A DNA stretch of 60,100 bases from the NCBI GenBank assembly GCA_947852905.1, contig CANTVF010000005.1, positions 108,053 to 168,152 on the forward strand, given 5' to 3'. This document shows, in pieces, positions 7,669 to 15,574 of this stretch. The notes beneath the pieces were generated by a model. The model searched no databases. It was not told the origin of the DNA and worked only from the letters and a program-made list of their open reading frames with translations. The position numbers were made by a program, and so were the translations under genes. The DNA is from an uncultured Tidjanibacter sp. GTDB lineage: Bacteria > Bacteroidota > Bacteroidia > Bacteroidales > Rikenellaceae. How positions within the stretch are numbered: the stretch's first letter is position 1; each line of letters opens with the position of its first letter.

Positions 7669-8526
7669 TTATTTCACTGCCTCCTCGAATACGCGAGGTA
7701 TGCCGGTCGAGAATTCGAGCTGCCGTCCGTCTGTCGGATTTATGAAACTGATGCGGTAGGCATGCAGGCATACGCGTCCCGCCGGATTTGTCTGTGCGTT
7801 GTATTTCTTGTCTCCGGCTATGGGCGTTTTGAGCCATTCCATATGGGCGCGTATCTGATTCTTTTTGCCGGTACGCAGCGACAATTCGACGAGTGCGTAT
7901 TGTCTGCCTGTTTTCAGAACTTCGTATTCCGTTATCGCCCGTTCTCCTTCTCCTTCGCGTACAGCCCACATTTTGCGATTGCGGTCTTCGCGCAGAAGCG
8001 TGTCTACTGTGCCGCGTGAGTGCGGCGGAATGCCCTCCGTTACGGCTACGTACCGTCTGTCGAGTACCATGCTCTTCCAGTTTTTTTGCAACGTTTCCTG
8101 TATCTGCTGACTTTTGGCGAATATCATCAGTCCGGAGGTCTCCCGGTCGAGACGGTGAACGACGAACAGACGTGCCGAGGGATCGTTTCGTTTTATGTAG
8201 TCGCTGAGTATGTAGAAAGCCGTCTTTTTCTGCTCCTTGTCGGTACCCACCGACAACAGTCCGTTGCGTTTGTCTATCACTATTATGTTTTCGTCCTCGA
8301 ATACGATACGCAGCATGGGGTGGCGTAGGGCGCGCGCTATCTTCTCGTTGGTTACGGTCACCGTATCTCCGGGAACGAGCGGTGCGTCGTGGCGGGTTGT
8401 GTGGCATCCGTTGACGGATACCTGTCCGTGTACGAGGTGCGATTTGACCGAACTGCGGCTGCGTTGCGGCATGGCTTCCAAAAGAAACCGGAGCAGAGTG
8501 CTCGCTTTGTCTACCTTGAATTCCAT
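7669..8526 (-). CDS. RluA-family 23S rRNA/tRNA pseudouridine synthase
   Basis: This 285-residue enzyme isomerises specific uridines in structured RNA. The N-terminus holds an S4-type RNA-binding domain (SRSSVKSHLVHGQVSVNG, about residues 20-60). The catalytic domain follows with the hallmark HRLDRETSG (catalytic Asp in LDRE), then RYVAVTEG and LRTGKKNQIRAHM. The gene is complete and alone on its strand. The sequence does not separate RluC, RluD and RluA types, so the target uridine is left open. Confidence 0.9.
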   Translation of the reverse strand: MEFKVDKASTLLRFLLEAMPQRSRSSVKSHLVHGQVSVNGCHTTRHDAPLVPGDTVTVTNEKIARALRHPMLRIVFEDENIIVIDKRNGLLSVGTDKEQKKTAFYILSDYIKRNDPSARLFVVHRLDRETSGLMIFAKSQQIQETLQKNWKSMVLDRRYVAVTEGIPPHSRGTVDTLLREDRNRKMWAVREGEGERAITEYEVLKTGRQYALVELSLRTGKKNQIRAHMEWLKTPIAGDKKYNAQTNPAGRVCLHAYRISFINPTDGRQLEFSTGIPRVFEEAVK

Positions 8527-8595
8527 AACGGTGGATTTAGTTCATAGTGTTGTCGTAATACGCGCCCGGTATTCCTCCGGTTGCTGCGTCCGCTG

Positions 8596-8603
8596 CAAAG
8601 GTA
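8596..8603 (-). promoter_or_regulatory. -7 element upstream of the RluA-family gene
   Basis: CAAAGGTA on the plus strand is TAccTTTG on the minus strand, an exact TAnnTTTG match about 70 bp before the start codon. The -33 box is weak. Confidence 0.5.
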
Positions 8604-8698
8604 AGTTAAAAAACGGTCGGGATTGCCAAGTTCAGTTCTTTTGTCGGCAGTAGTTTTATATTCATACGATGTGAAGCGGTGTGTCGAACTGTAAGCAT

Positions 8699-8725
8699 AA
8701 AAAAGGCGGTAACACGATTACCGCC
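8699..8725 (-). terminator. Rho-independent terminator of the cold-shock gene
   Basis: GGCGGTAA and TTACCGCC form a perfect 8-bp stem. On the minus strand the stem is followed by a run of T residues. It lies about 60 bp past the cold-shock gene's stop codon. Confidence 0.85.
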
Positions 8726-8783
8726 CTTGAAAAAACATTTAGATGTAAAATGAATAAATTATTTATATATAATATAACTAAAA

Positions 8784-8984
8784 TTATCCGATTACATTGA
8801 CGTTTACGGCTTGAGAGCCGCGTTTGCCTTCGCCTACTTCGAATTCGACGTTCTGTCCCTCTTCGAGGCCGCGAAAACCTTCCTTGTTGATGCCGGTGTA
8901 GTGGACGAATATGTCGCCGCCGGCTTCTGTAGTGATAAAGCCATAACCTTTGGCCGTATCAAACCATTTAACTTTTCCTTTCAT
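8784..8984 (-). CDS. Cold-shock domain protein (CspA family)
   Basis: A 66-residue single cold-shock domain (OB fold) that binds single-stranded nucleic acid and acts as an RNA chaperone. RNP1 (KGYGFI) and RNP2 (DIFVHYT) are both present, and the start [16 protein letters not shown] is classical. The gene is monocistronic with a strong terminator. A stretch of over 300 bp between it and the preceding gene could hold a temperature-responsive leader, as in other csp genes, but I did not identify a specific fold. Confidence 0.95.
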   Translation of the reverse strand: MKGKVKWFDTAKGYGFITTEAGGDIFVHYTGINKEGFRGLEEGQNVEFEVGEGKRGSQAVNVNVIG

Positions 8985-9314
8985 TATGCGGATGTTTAAT
9001 TAATGCGTTACAAAAGAAATAAAAAAATCCGAATAAACAATCGGGTTGCGGCTTTTTTTGTTACAAATTTTATATGGCGTTCGCCGTGTCGGAAAATCGT
9101 TGCAATGGTGCAGGCATCGGCTAACAGGATTGTACGTCCGCGTATTACTTTGCGATGTAGTGCTGTCGTATGTTTTACGTGTGGCGCAGGTATAGGTGGA
9201 TAGGGAAATGTGAACTGTGGTTGCGGAGAAATTCAATTCGCGTTCGGCAGGAGCGTTCCCATTTGCGGATGTCGTTCAGGTTGGGCAGTGTCGAACATGA
9301 TTTCAGGGAGTCTT
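8985..9314. other. Intergenic region upstream of the cold-shock gene
   Basis: About 330 bp with no recognisable gene. The part next to the cold-shock gene is A-rich (AAAAGAAATAAAAAAATCC) and presumably holds its 5' leader and promoter, but no clean TAnnTTTG element was found on the minus strand. Confidence 0.35.
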
Positions 9315-9869
9315 TCAGCGTTTGTATTCGCTTCTGAGAAGACTGTATATTTCGATGTCGAAGTATTCCTTGCCGCCTGCGAACTCTCCGGCTCGTTCTA
9401 TCCCTTCAAACGTAAAACCTAACCTTTTGGCTACATTGCTGCTTCGCATATTGCCGACCGCGCATGATATCTGTATGCGGTTCAGTGCCATATCGTCGAA
9501 CGCCAGCCGGCAAAGCCGGGATACGGCTTCGGTGATCAGACCGCGTCCCTGAAACGGTTCGGATAGCCAGTAGCCGATTTCAGCCTTACGGTTGGCGAGG
9601 TCTATGCTTTTGATACCTACGATACCGGCGAACGAATCGTCGCATATTATCGCGAATACTTTGTCGGAGTTTTCCGAAGTCGATTCCGTCACCGATGCGA
9701 CGTATGCCTGCGAATCGGCGACGCTTCGTGTGGCGGCGACGAACGGCAGCCAGCGTCCGAGATATTCCCGTTGAGTGTCTATTATTCCGAATATATCGGC
9801 GGCGTCTTCCTGCCGGAGCGGGCGCAGGTATGTCTGCGGCATTATTATTAGGGTGTTGTTTTCATTCAT
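9315..9869 (-). CDS. GNAT family N-acetyltransferase, RimJ/RimL type
   Basis: A 184-residue acetyltransferase. It opens with YLRPLRQEDAADIF, typical of the RimJ/RimL group, has GIVGIKSID and EIGYWLSEPFQGRGLITEAV (acetyl-CoA motif A with the Q-G-R-G loop), and then NMRSSNVAKRLGFTFEG. Relatives acetylate N-terminal amines of ribosomal proteins or small-molecule amines; the substrate here cannot be read. It is the last gene of a three-gene minus-strand operon, 15 bp after the MGMT-like gene. Confidence 0.88.
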   Translation of the reverse strand: MNENNTLIIMPQTYLRPLRQEDAADIFGIIDTQREYLGRWLPFVAATRSVADSQAYVASVTESTSENSDKVFAIICDDSFAGIVGIKSIDLANRKAEIGYWLSEPFQGRGLITEAVSRLCRLAFDDMALNRIQISCAVGNMRSSNVAKRLGFTFEGIERAGEFAGGKEYFDIEIYSLLRSEYKR

Positions 9870-9884
9870 GGCAATAGGTATTTG

Positions 9885-10190
9885 TCATTCGTCTTCCGCC
9901 GGAAATTCCCAGACGTTTTCGCGCATGTCCACACATCCGTTTTTTCGGAACGTTACCCCTTCCCTCTGCAATAGGTCGTATTGTTCTCGCCAGTGAGGGA
10001 CTGTCCGTCCGCAACTGTTGACTACACGGTGGCATGGGAGCGAGGCGGGAGCACATGACAGGATACGGCCTACCATGCGGGCATGATAGGGACGACCGGC
10101 GAGCCGCGCTACCATACCGTACGAAAGCACCTTGCCATACGGTATCTGGCCGACTACGGCATATACTTCCTCGGTGAAACCGTTATCCAT
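9885..10190 (-). CDS. MGMT-like DNA alkyltransferase, C-terminal domain only
   Basis: The protein has 101 residues and covers just the DNA-binding/active-site domain of O6-alkylguanine-DNA alkyltransferases: VGQIPYGKVLSYGMVARLAG, then the active-site loop PCHRVV, then GRTVPHWREQ and LLQREGVTF. Short alkyltransferase-like proteins (ATL) of this size usually have Trp where the cysteine sits. Here the acceptor Cys is kept, so it may be catalytically competent. It lies between the zinc-ribbon gene (11-bp gap) and the GNAT gene (15-bp gap). Confidence 0.85.
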   Translation of the reverse strand: MDNGFTEEVYAVVGQIPYGKVLSYGMVARLAGRPYHARMVGRILSCAPASLPCHRVVNSCGRTVPHWREQYDLLQREGVTFRKNGCVDMRENVWEFPAEDE

Positions 10191-10201
10191 TGCGGACGGA
10201 A

Positions 10202-10489
10202 TTATTCTTCGGCAGTAGATTTTGCGGCCCAGCGTTTGAGCTTAGGAAAGTATTCCTTCATTTTGGCGATACTCTCTTCGCGCGATGTTCCGGCGGCCGC
10301 TCCGGAGGCTTCTATCATGTCCGCACAAAGTTCTATCATCTGTTCCATAGTCATGTCTTCTTCGGTAAATTCGCCTCCCGCATAGCAGTATATGCAGTAG
10401 TCTTCGTTGCGACTGTCGTCGCCGTTAGTGCCGTAAAACGCCGGGTCGCCGAGCGGCATGCCGCAACTTTGGCAAAATTTTCTTTCCAT
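10202..10489 (-). CDS. Zinc-ribbon domain protein (putative zinc ribbon, PF12674-like)
   Basis: A 95-residue cytosolic protein. The N-terminal half is a treble-Cys zinc ribbon (CQSCGMPL then YCIYC, about residues 6-36), with GDPAFYGTNGDDS between the pairs as in the small Bacteroidetes/Firmicutes zinc-ribbon family. The C-terminal half is helical and charged (EESIAKMKEYFPKLKRW). Function is unknown. It heads the operon with the alkyltransferase-like and GNAT genes, which hints at a stress or repair setting only by association. Confidence 0.8.
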   Translation of the reverse strand: MERKFCQSCGMPLGDPAFYGTNGDDSRNEDYCIYCYAGGEFTEEDMTMEQMIELCADMIEASGAAAGTSREESIAKMKEYFPKLKRWAAKSTAEE

Positions 10490-10940
10490 TTCTTAATTTG
10501 TTTCGTTGTTGTCAATTATCTGTTTATACTTACCATAAGTACATATTTGTGCATATTTATGTCGATCTAATGCTGTTTTTGATTGTGCGATAATAATATG
10601 GTTATTTTCAGTCGGTCGGTATGGGGCGGTTTATTGGCTGAGTGTGTACCGTTCCATGTTTTGCAGACGTTCAAAGATATGCATTTTGAGTGATTAGCGG
10701 GTTTGCCGTATGGCAAAAAAATACTATATTGGAGCCCTGAAACGTTTTTTGATAAATATATATTTAGTTATTTGCTGTTTGGAGAGTGGTTTGTTTCAGT
10801 GAATATTTCAAGCGTTTACTCCCTCTTTTGTGAAGGGTTTTTAACAGTGGCCTGCGTTTTGTATATTATTTGAACGTCGATGCGGCTTGAGTGAGAGTTG
10901 AATGCATTTTAAAGTTAAAATTAAAAAATAGAATTTTGAT
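10490..10940. other. AT-rich intergenic region before the M6 protease gene
   Basis: About 450 bp between divergent genes with no gene seen. It contains a short stem TTTGCC/GGCAAA (10702-10717) followed by A residues and a run of AT-rich sequence (ATAAATATATATTTAG) that probably holds the promoter of the protease cluster. No perfect TAnnTTTG could be assigned. Confidence 0.35.
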
Positions 10941-13124
10941 ATGAAGGTTTCCTATGTTTTTAAAGTTCTGACTGCATCGTTGCTTATGGCTGCGGCTACG
11001 GTCGGAAGTTTGTACGCGGTTCCGGTATTGCCGGGGCCGAAAAAAATCGTTCAGGCAGACGGAACGACCATTACCGTTTTGAACTACGGTGACGAGAGGT
11101 TCAACTACGCCACGACGATAGACGGATACAATATCGTAAATGAGAAGGGAGTGTATTATTATGCACAGGCCGTGGGTAATAAACTCGTTTCGCTCGGGGT
11201 TCCCGCTAAGGATCCGGTCGACCGTACGGCCGAAGACCGGGCGGCTTTGGACAGGGCTACGAGCGGACTTCCGGTCGGAGTGGCGATGTATGCACAGCAA
11301 ATGGCATGCAGCGGCGGCGGACTGTCGTTCGGAGCGTCGCCCCGTAACATGGAGGCGCTGGCGGCTGCCGGTTCCGACATCAGTTCCGGCGAGCCGTTCT
11401 ACTCGCTGGTGATACTCGTCGATTTCCCCGATCAGGGATTCACGATAGACAATCCGCGCGAGGCGTTCAGCAATCTTTTGAATCAGGACGGCTATTCCTC
11501 CAATGGGGCTACCGGTTCTGCGAGGGATTATTATGTAGACAACTCCAACGGTAAGTTCAATCCTCATTTCGATGTAGTGGGACCTTATACTGTATCGGAA
11601 TCCGTATTCTACTACGGGCAGGATGCGAACGATTCCAGATTGAGGAATTTCGTTATCGAGGCTTGCGAATTGGCAGAGGCTGCCGGCGTGGATTTCTCTA
11701 AGTATGTAAATGCCGACGGTAATCTGAAGGACGTATTTATATTTTATGCCGGTTACAACAATGCGGAAGCTGCCGGCGGCTACATTCATCCTGCCCGCAT
11801 ATTCTATCCGGACGGCAGTTGGGACTTCGGAAGTTACGGCGGGGCGCGTCTTATGGCGGCTGCGTATACTTCGGAGTTGAAAGGCAGCAGCGGGGCTACC
11901 ATGACCGGCATCGGTACGTTCTGTCATGAGTACGGTCATATATTGGGATGGCCCGATATGTACGATACGGATTATTCCGCCAACGGTACAGGTTTCAATC
12001 TCGATATATTTTCGCTTATGGCCAGCGGATCTTACGTCAACGGCGGCAATACCCCGCCCGCGATAAGCGCCATGGAGCGTTACATGGTCGGTTGGGCGGA
12101 GCCTGAGGTGATCAACGCAGCCGGTGAATATACGCTGGAGCCTGTATATGACGATAAGTTCTTTGTCATCAATACGACTAATGATGGCGAATATTTCATT
12201 TTCGAGTACCGCAACGCGGCCAACAGCCGTTGGGACGCTTTCCTGCGGGACGGCAATACGACTGAGGGAACCGGTTATCCGGCTTACGGCAGCGGCTCCG
12301 GTATGATGGTATATCATGTAGATCAGTCAAACAATACCATTGCGGCGGGACTGACCGCAAAGGATCTATGGGGGCTTAATGCCAATATGGTCAATGCCTA
12401 CGGTAATCATGAGTGTATGCGTATCAAAATGGCGCAGAACATACAGCGCGGATCGAACGGCATATTGCAGGATTTCGGAAAGGCGTTCTTCCCCGGTACG
12501 GGCGGCGTTACGAAGTTTACGGCTGCGGATGCACCCAATTTTACGGGTTGGAACGGTTATTCGACCGGGTGGGAACTCGTGAATATTGCCGAAAACGGAA
12601 CTGAAAACGTAACGTTCGAGGTTAAGAAACTGGATAGCGGAAGCGTGCAGAACGTATCGGTGGAGGCTTACCAATACGACATAGTAGTGACGTTCGTTTC
12701 ACCGTTCGATGACGACTATACGGTGAAATGTACCGAAAACGGCGGTGAGACGCTGTCGCAGACTTCCGACATGCAGGCATTTCATTTCAGCGGGCTCAAA
12801 CCCGATACCAAATATACTGTTACCATATCGCTGGCCGGAAGCGACGAGGCGTTGCATACGCAGGAGGTGACGACACAGGCGGTGGTGGCTACCCGTGTGC
12901 CGTCGCTCAATATCGAATATTCGCATAACAAGGGCGACAATCTGGTATTGACCTACAGTAACATCCAGACTACGGTGTCGTCCGTGCAGTGGTATATGGA
13001 CGAACAGAAAGTAGACGGTACGGTGGTTACGCTCAACAGTACGGGCGATCATAAGATCACGGCGGAGATCAATACCTCGGAAGGTGTCGTATATCTGGTG
13101 AAATATATAAATGTCAGAGGGTAA
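10941..13124 (+). CDS. Secreted M6-family metalloprotease
   Basis: This 727-residue exported protein has a signal peptide ending near SLYA. The N-terminal region (VPVLPGPKKIVQADGT, then TTIDGYNIV) is the usual prodomain of Bacteroidetes M6 proteases. The catalytic domain carries HEYGH (329-333) followed by ILGWPDMYD, giving the zinc-binding HExxH and downstream Asp of the M6 immune-inhibitor-A family. After about residue 540 come beta-sandwich regions of fibronectin-III type (PDTKYTVTISLAG) and a final Ig-like module. No type IX sorting tail is evident. It leads a cluster with a lipoprotein 22 bp downstream. Substrate unknown. Confidence 0.88.
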   Translation: MKVSYVFKVLTASLLMAAATVGSLYAVPVLPGPKKIVQADGTTITVLNYGDERFNYATTIDGYNIVNEKGVYYYAQAVGNKLVSLGVPAKDPVDRTAEDRAALDRATSGLPVGVAMYAQQMACSGGGLSFGASPRNMEALAAAGSDISSGEPFYSLVILVDFPDQGFTIDNPREAFSNLLNQDGYSSNGATGSARDYYVDNSNGKFNPHFDVVGPYTVSESVFYYGQDANDSRLRNFVIEACELAEAAGVDFSKYVNADGNLKDVFIFYAGYNNAEAAGGYIHPARIFYPDGSWDFGSYGGARLMAAAYTSELKGSSGATMTGIGTFCHEYGHILGWPDMYDTDYSANGTGFNLDIFSLMASGSYVNGGNTPPAISAMERYMVGWAEPEVINAAGEYTLEPVYDDKFFVINTTNDGEYFIFEYRNAANSRWDAFLRDGNTTEGTGYPAYGSGSGMMVYHVDQSNNTIAAGLTAKDLWGLNANMVNAYGNHECMRIKMAQNIQRGSNGILQDFGKAFFPGTGGVTKFTAADAPNFTGWNGYSTGWELVNIAENGTENVTFEVKKLDSGSVQNVSVEAYQYDIVVTFVSPFDDDYTVKCTENGGETLSQTSDMQAFHFSGLKPDTKYTVTISLAGSDEALHTQEVTTQAVVATRVPSLNIEYSHNKGDNLVLTYSNIQTTVSSVQWYMDEQKVDGTVVTLNSTGDHKITAEINTSEGVVYLVKYINVRG

Positions 13125-13146
13125 CGGATATTAAACGCATAACGAT

Positions 13147-13575
13147 ATGAAATTTAAGAATAAAATATATGCCGCATTGCTCGCGGTATCGGTTGCGGCG
13201 ATTGCGGCCGGATGTGTTGAAAAGGGACCGGAGCATACGCCTGCATTGTTCGAAAACAAGACTACCGAAGGTTTCTACAATGGAGGAGTGTCGTTGTATT
13301 CATTCTCGAAAAACAAGGATCAGCTGTATTTCAACAAGGGAACGAATACGTTCAGAATTATGACCGACGACGGTATGAAATACGCCGAGGTCGTTCTGGA
13401 ATCTTCTATTCCGGGAGTAGGGGAGAGTGTGACCGGTACGGTTTCCAATCATGGATTGGGACAGGTCAAGGATTATAATTCCCTACAGTTCGAGGTTATC
13501 AAAAAGACCGGAGAGCAGGTGTGGCTCTGGAACGGTAAGGTCGGTTTGGGAGTCTTGATGTTTTATGTACCTTGA
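13147..13575 (+). CDS. Lipoprotein of unknown function, paired with the M6 protease
   Basis: A 142-residue lipoprotein: signal peptide with lipobox AIAAGC (Cys22), then a small beta-rich domain (GGVSLYSFSKNKDQLYF, VVLESSIPGVGESVTGTV). No family is recognised. It starts 22 bp after the protease stop and is followed by a strong terminator, so the two form one transcription unit. A role as inhibitor, anchor or accessory of the protease is possible but is only inferred from position. Confidence 0.7.
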   Translation: MKFKNKIYAALLAVSVAAIAAGCVEKGPEHTPALFENKTTEGFYNGGVSLYSFSKNKDQLYFNKGTNTFRIMTDDGMKYAEVVLESSIPGVGESVTGTVSNHGLGQVKDYNSLQFEVIKKTGEQVWLWNGKVGLGVLMFYVP

Positions 13576-13595
13576 AATGCGGTTTTAAGTATCTT

Positions 13596-13628
13596 TAAAG
13601 GCGGGACGTTATGGGTCCCGCCTTTTTT
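13596..13628 (+). terminator. Terminator of the M6 protease-lipoprotein operon
   Basis: GGCGGGAC and GTCCCGCC form a perfect 8-bp stem with a 7-nt loop, followed by TTTTTT. It begins about 25 bp after the lipoprotein stop codon. Confidence 0.9.
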
Positions 13629-13826
13629 GTTTCAGACGTTCGGGGTATTCGTGGGCGGGAAACATAGTTTTTTCCGGTGAAAAATATCATGGCGATGCAA
13701 CATTTCAAGGCTCTGCCGCGTCTTAATAATGAATCGCCAGGGGGCTGAGATGCGATTTTTGCAGCTAATCTTTGCGTAATAAATTAATTTTCCATTAATT
13801 TGTCATGATAAAGTATTCTTAAAAAT

Positions 13827-15518
13827 ATGAACAGATATACTAACGTAAAGATTACAGGTGTTTTATGTGCTTTCATGGTGCTTGGAGCAGGCGTGGCGAA
13901 TGCACAGGAGGATACCAAAGGCCGTATCTCCGGTAGTTATGAAACGAATACCATGTATTATATGCCGGACGACAAGGTGTATAACGATATGGGAAATGCG
14001 TTTCCGAAAGACAGATTCGGATCTAACAACTATCTGAAACTGGATTATACCCGCGGCAGGTTTTCTGCAGGTATTCAGGGCGAATTGTACGCTCCTGTCA
14101 TTCAGGGTTACAAACCGGCCGAAGGGTATCAGGGCGCGAGAATATCCAATAAATATGTGAGTTGGACGGACGACAGTTTCTCCGTTACCGTGGGTGACTT
14201 TTACGATCAGTTCGGCAGCGGTCTTATATTCCGTACCTATGAGGACCGTGCACTCGGCTTCAACAATTCGCTCGAAGGTGCTAGGGTGACCTACAATTAT
14301 TCCGACATATTGAGCGTCAAGGGTATTTTCGGTCGTCCGAGGTTGTTCACCGGTTATGCGCCGGTGTGGGTGCGCGGCGCCGACGTATCTTGGTCGATAC
14401 TTTCGATGTTCGGCGTTTACAATCAGTATTTGGCTCTTGAAGGAAGTTATATTTCCAAATATGACGAGTCTCGGGAGCAGTATACCGATATTAATGACAA
14501 ACCTCTGCTTACGACCGATATGAATGCGTGGTCGGCAAGATTGGTATATGAGGTCGCCGGATTCTCTATTAAAGGCGAATTGGTAGGTAAGGCTCCTAGC
14601 GTGTATAAGGAGCACGATAATTTCGATGAGGTTGCCAGAGCCGGTCGCGGCCAGTTGGTAGAGTTGGGATACAGCGGTTACGGTTGGGGCGTTTCGCTTA
14701 CCGGACGTGCACTCAGGTATATGGACATGTATATACTCGACAAGAATACGACTGATTATATGGATTTGGGTCTGTGCAACGTTTTGAACTATATGCCGTC
14801 GCTTACCCGCCAGTATACCTATTCTTTGGCCAATCTAGACCCTTATGTTGTTAACGGCGAGGGTGAAAGGGCTGCACAAGCCGATATATATTATAACTTC
14901 CGTAAAAAGACCGCTCTCGGCGGAAGGTACGGTACCAAACTACACCTGAACGGTTCGATAGCATATAAGCCGTATAATGTGATTATGCCGAGTACCGTAG
15001 GTGCTTCCGACGAATGGACTTTCGCCAATCTGGATGCGAGCATAGACGTCGAGAAACAGTGGAACAAGAAGTTCAAGACTACGGCCTTGTTCGCTTACCA
15101 GAGATTGTTGGGTAAAAGAAACGACCGACTTTATAACAGGTATGTTTTCGTTGCCGATATGTTGTATAAATTTACTCCGAGAAATTCGCTTCGTCTGGAA
15201 TTGCAGTATCTCCATGCTCCGTGGGGTACACTTACGCAGGAGGGCGAGCAGCGCGATACGCGTGATCACGGCGATTGGTGGGCTGCAATGGCTGAATTCA
15301 GTATGGCTCCCCGTTTCAGTATCTTCGCGAGCGATATGTACAATTACGCTTACGAAAAGATACATTATTACAGCTTCGGCGTAAGTTATACCAAATCCAG
15401 TACGAGGATCGCATTGAGTTACGGACGTAACCGTGCAGGTATGGTTTGCTCCGGCGGTGTGTGCCGCGAGATGCCGGCTTATACTGGATTCAACCTTTCG
15501 ATCACGACTTCGTTCTGA
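13827..15518 (+). CDS. DUF6029-family outer-membrane beta-barrel protein
   Basis: This 563-residue protein has a signal peptide ending in VANAQ. It consists of repeated amphipathic strands rich in Tyr, Gly and Asn, with the block ISNKYVSWTDDSFSVTVGDF and then FGSGLIFRTYEDRALGFNNS, which I recognise from the DUF6029 family. The C-terminus FNLSITTSF ends in an aromatic, as barrels do. It is probably a large integral outer-membrane protein of unknown role. The Omp28-like lipoprotein gene follows 56 bp later with no terminator between, so the two are likely co-transcribed. Confidence 0.8.
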   Translation: MNRYTNVKITGVLCAFMVLGAGVANAQEDTKGRISGSYETNTMYYMPDDKVYNDMGNAFPKDRFGSNNYLKLDYTRGRFSAGIQGELYAPVIQGYKPAEGYQGARISNKYVSWTDDSFSVTVGDFYDQFGSGLIFRTYEDRALGFNNSLEGARVTYNYSDILSVKGIFGRPRLFTGYAPVWVRGADVSWSILSMFGVYNQYLALEGSYISKYDESREQYTDINDKPLLTTDMNAWSARLVYEVAGFSIKGELVGKAPSVYKEHDNFDEVARAGRGQLVELGYSGYGWGVSLTGRALRYMDMYILDKNTTDYMDLGLCNVLNYMPSLTRQYTYSLANLDPYVVNGEGERAAQADIYYNFRKKTALGGRYGTKLHLNGSIAYKPYNVIMPSTVGASDEWTFANLDASIDVEKQWNKKFKTTALFAYQRLLGKRNDRLYNRYVFVADMLYKFTPRNSLRLELQYLHAPWGTLTQEGEQRDTRDHGDWWAAMAEFSMAPRFSIFASDMYNYAYEKIHYYSFGVSYTKSSTRIALSYGRNRAGMVCSGGVCREMPAYTGFNLSITTSF

Positions 15519-15574
15519 CGCAGATAGAACTGAATTTGCATAAACAATTATAAACCTTATTTATTTTAACGACT

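Noticed and set aside
4821-13706. A shared 12-mer (GATGCAACATTT) at 4821 and near 13695
   Set aside because: Roughly a hundred 12-mer coincidences are expected by chance in a 60-kb window, and the flanks differ.
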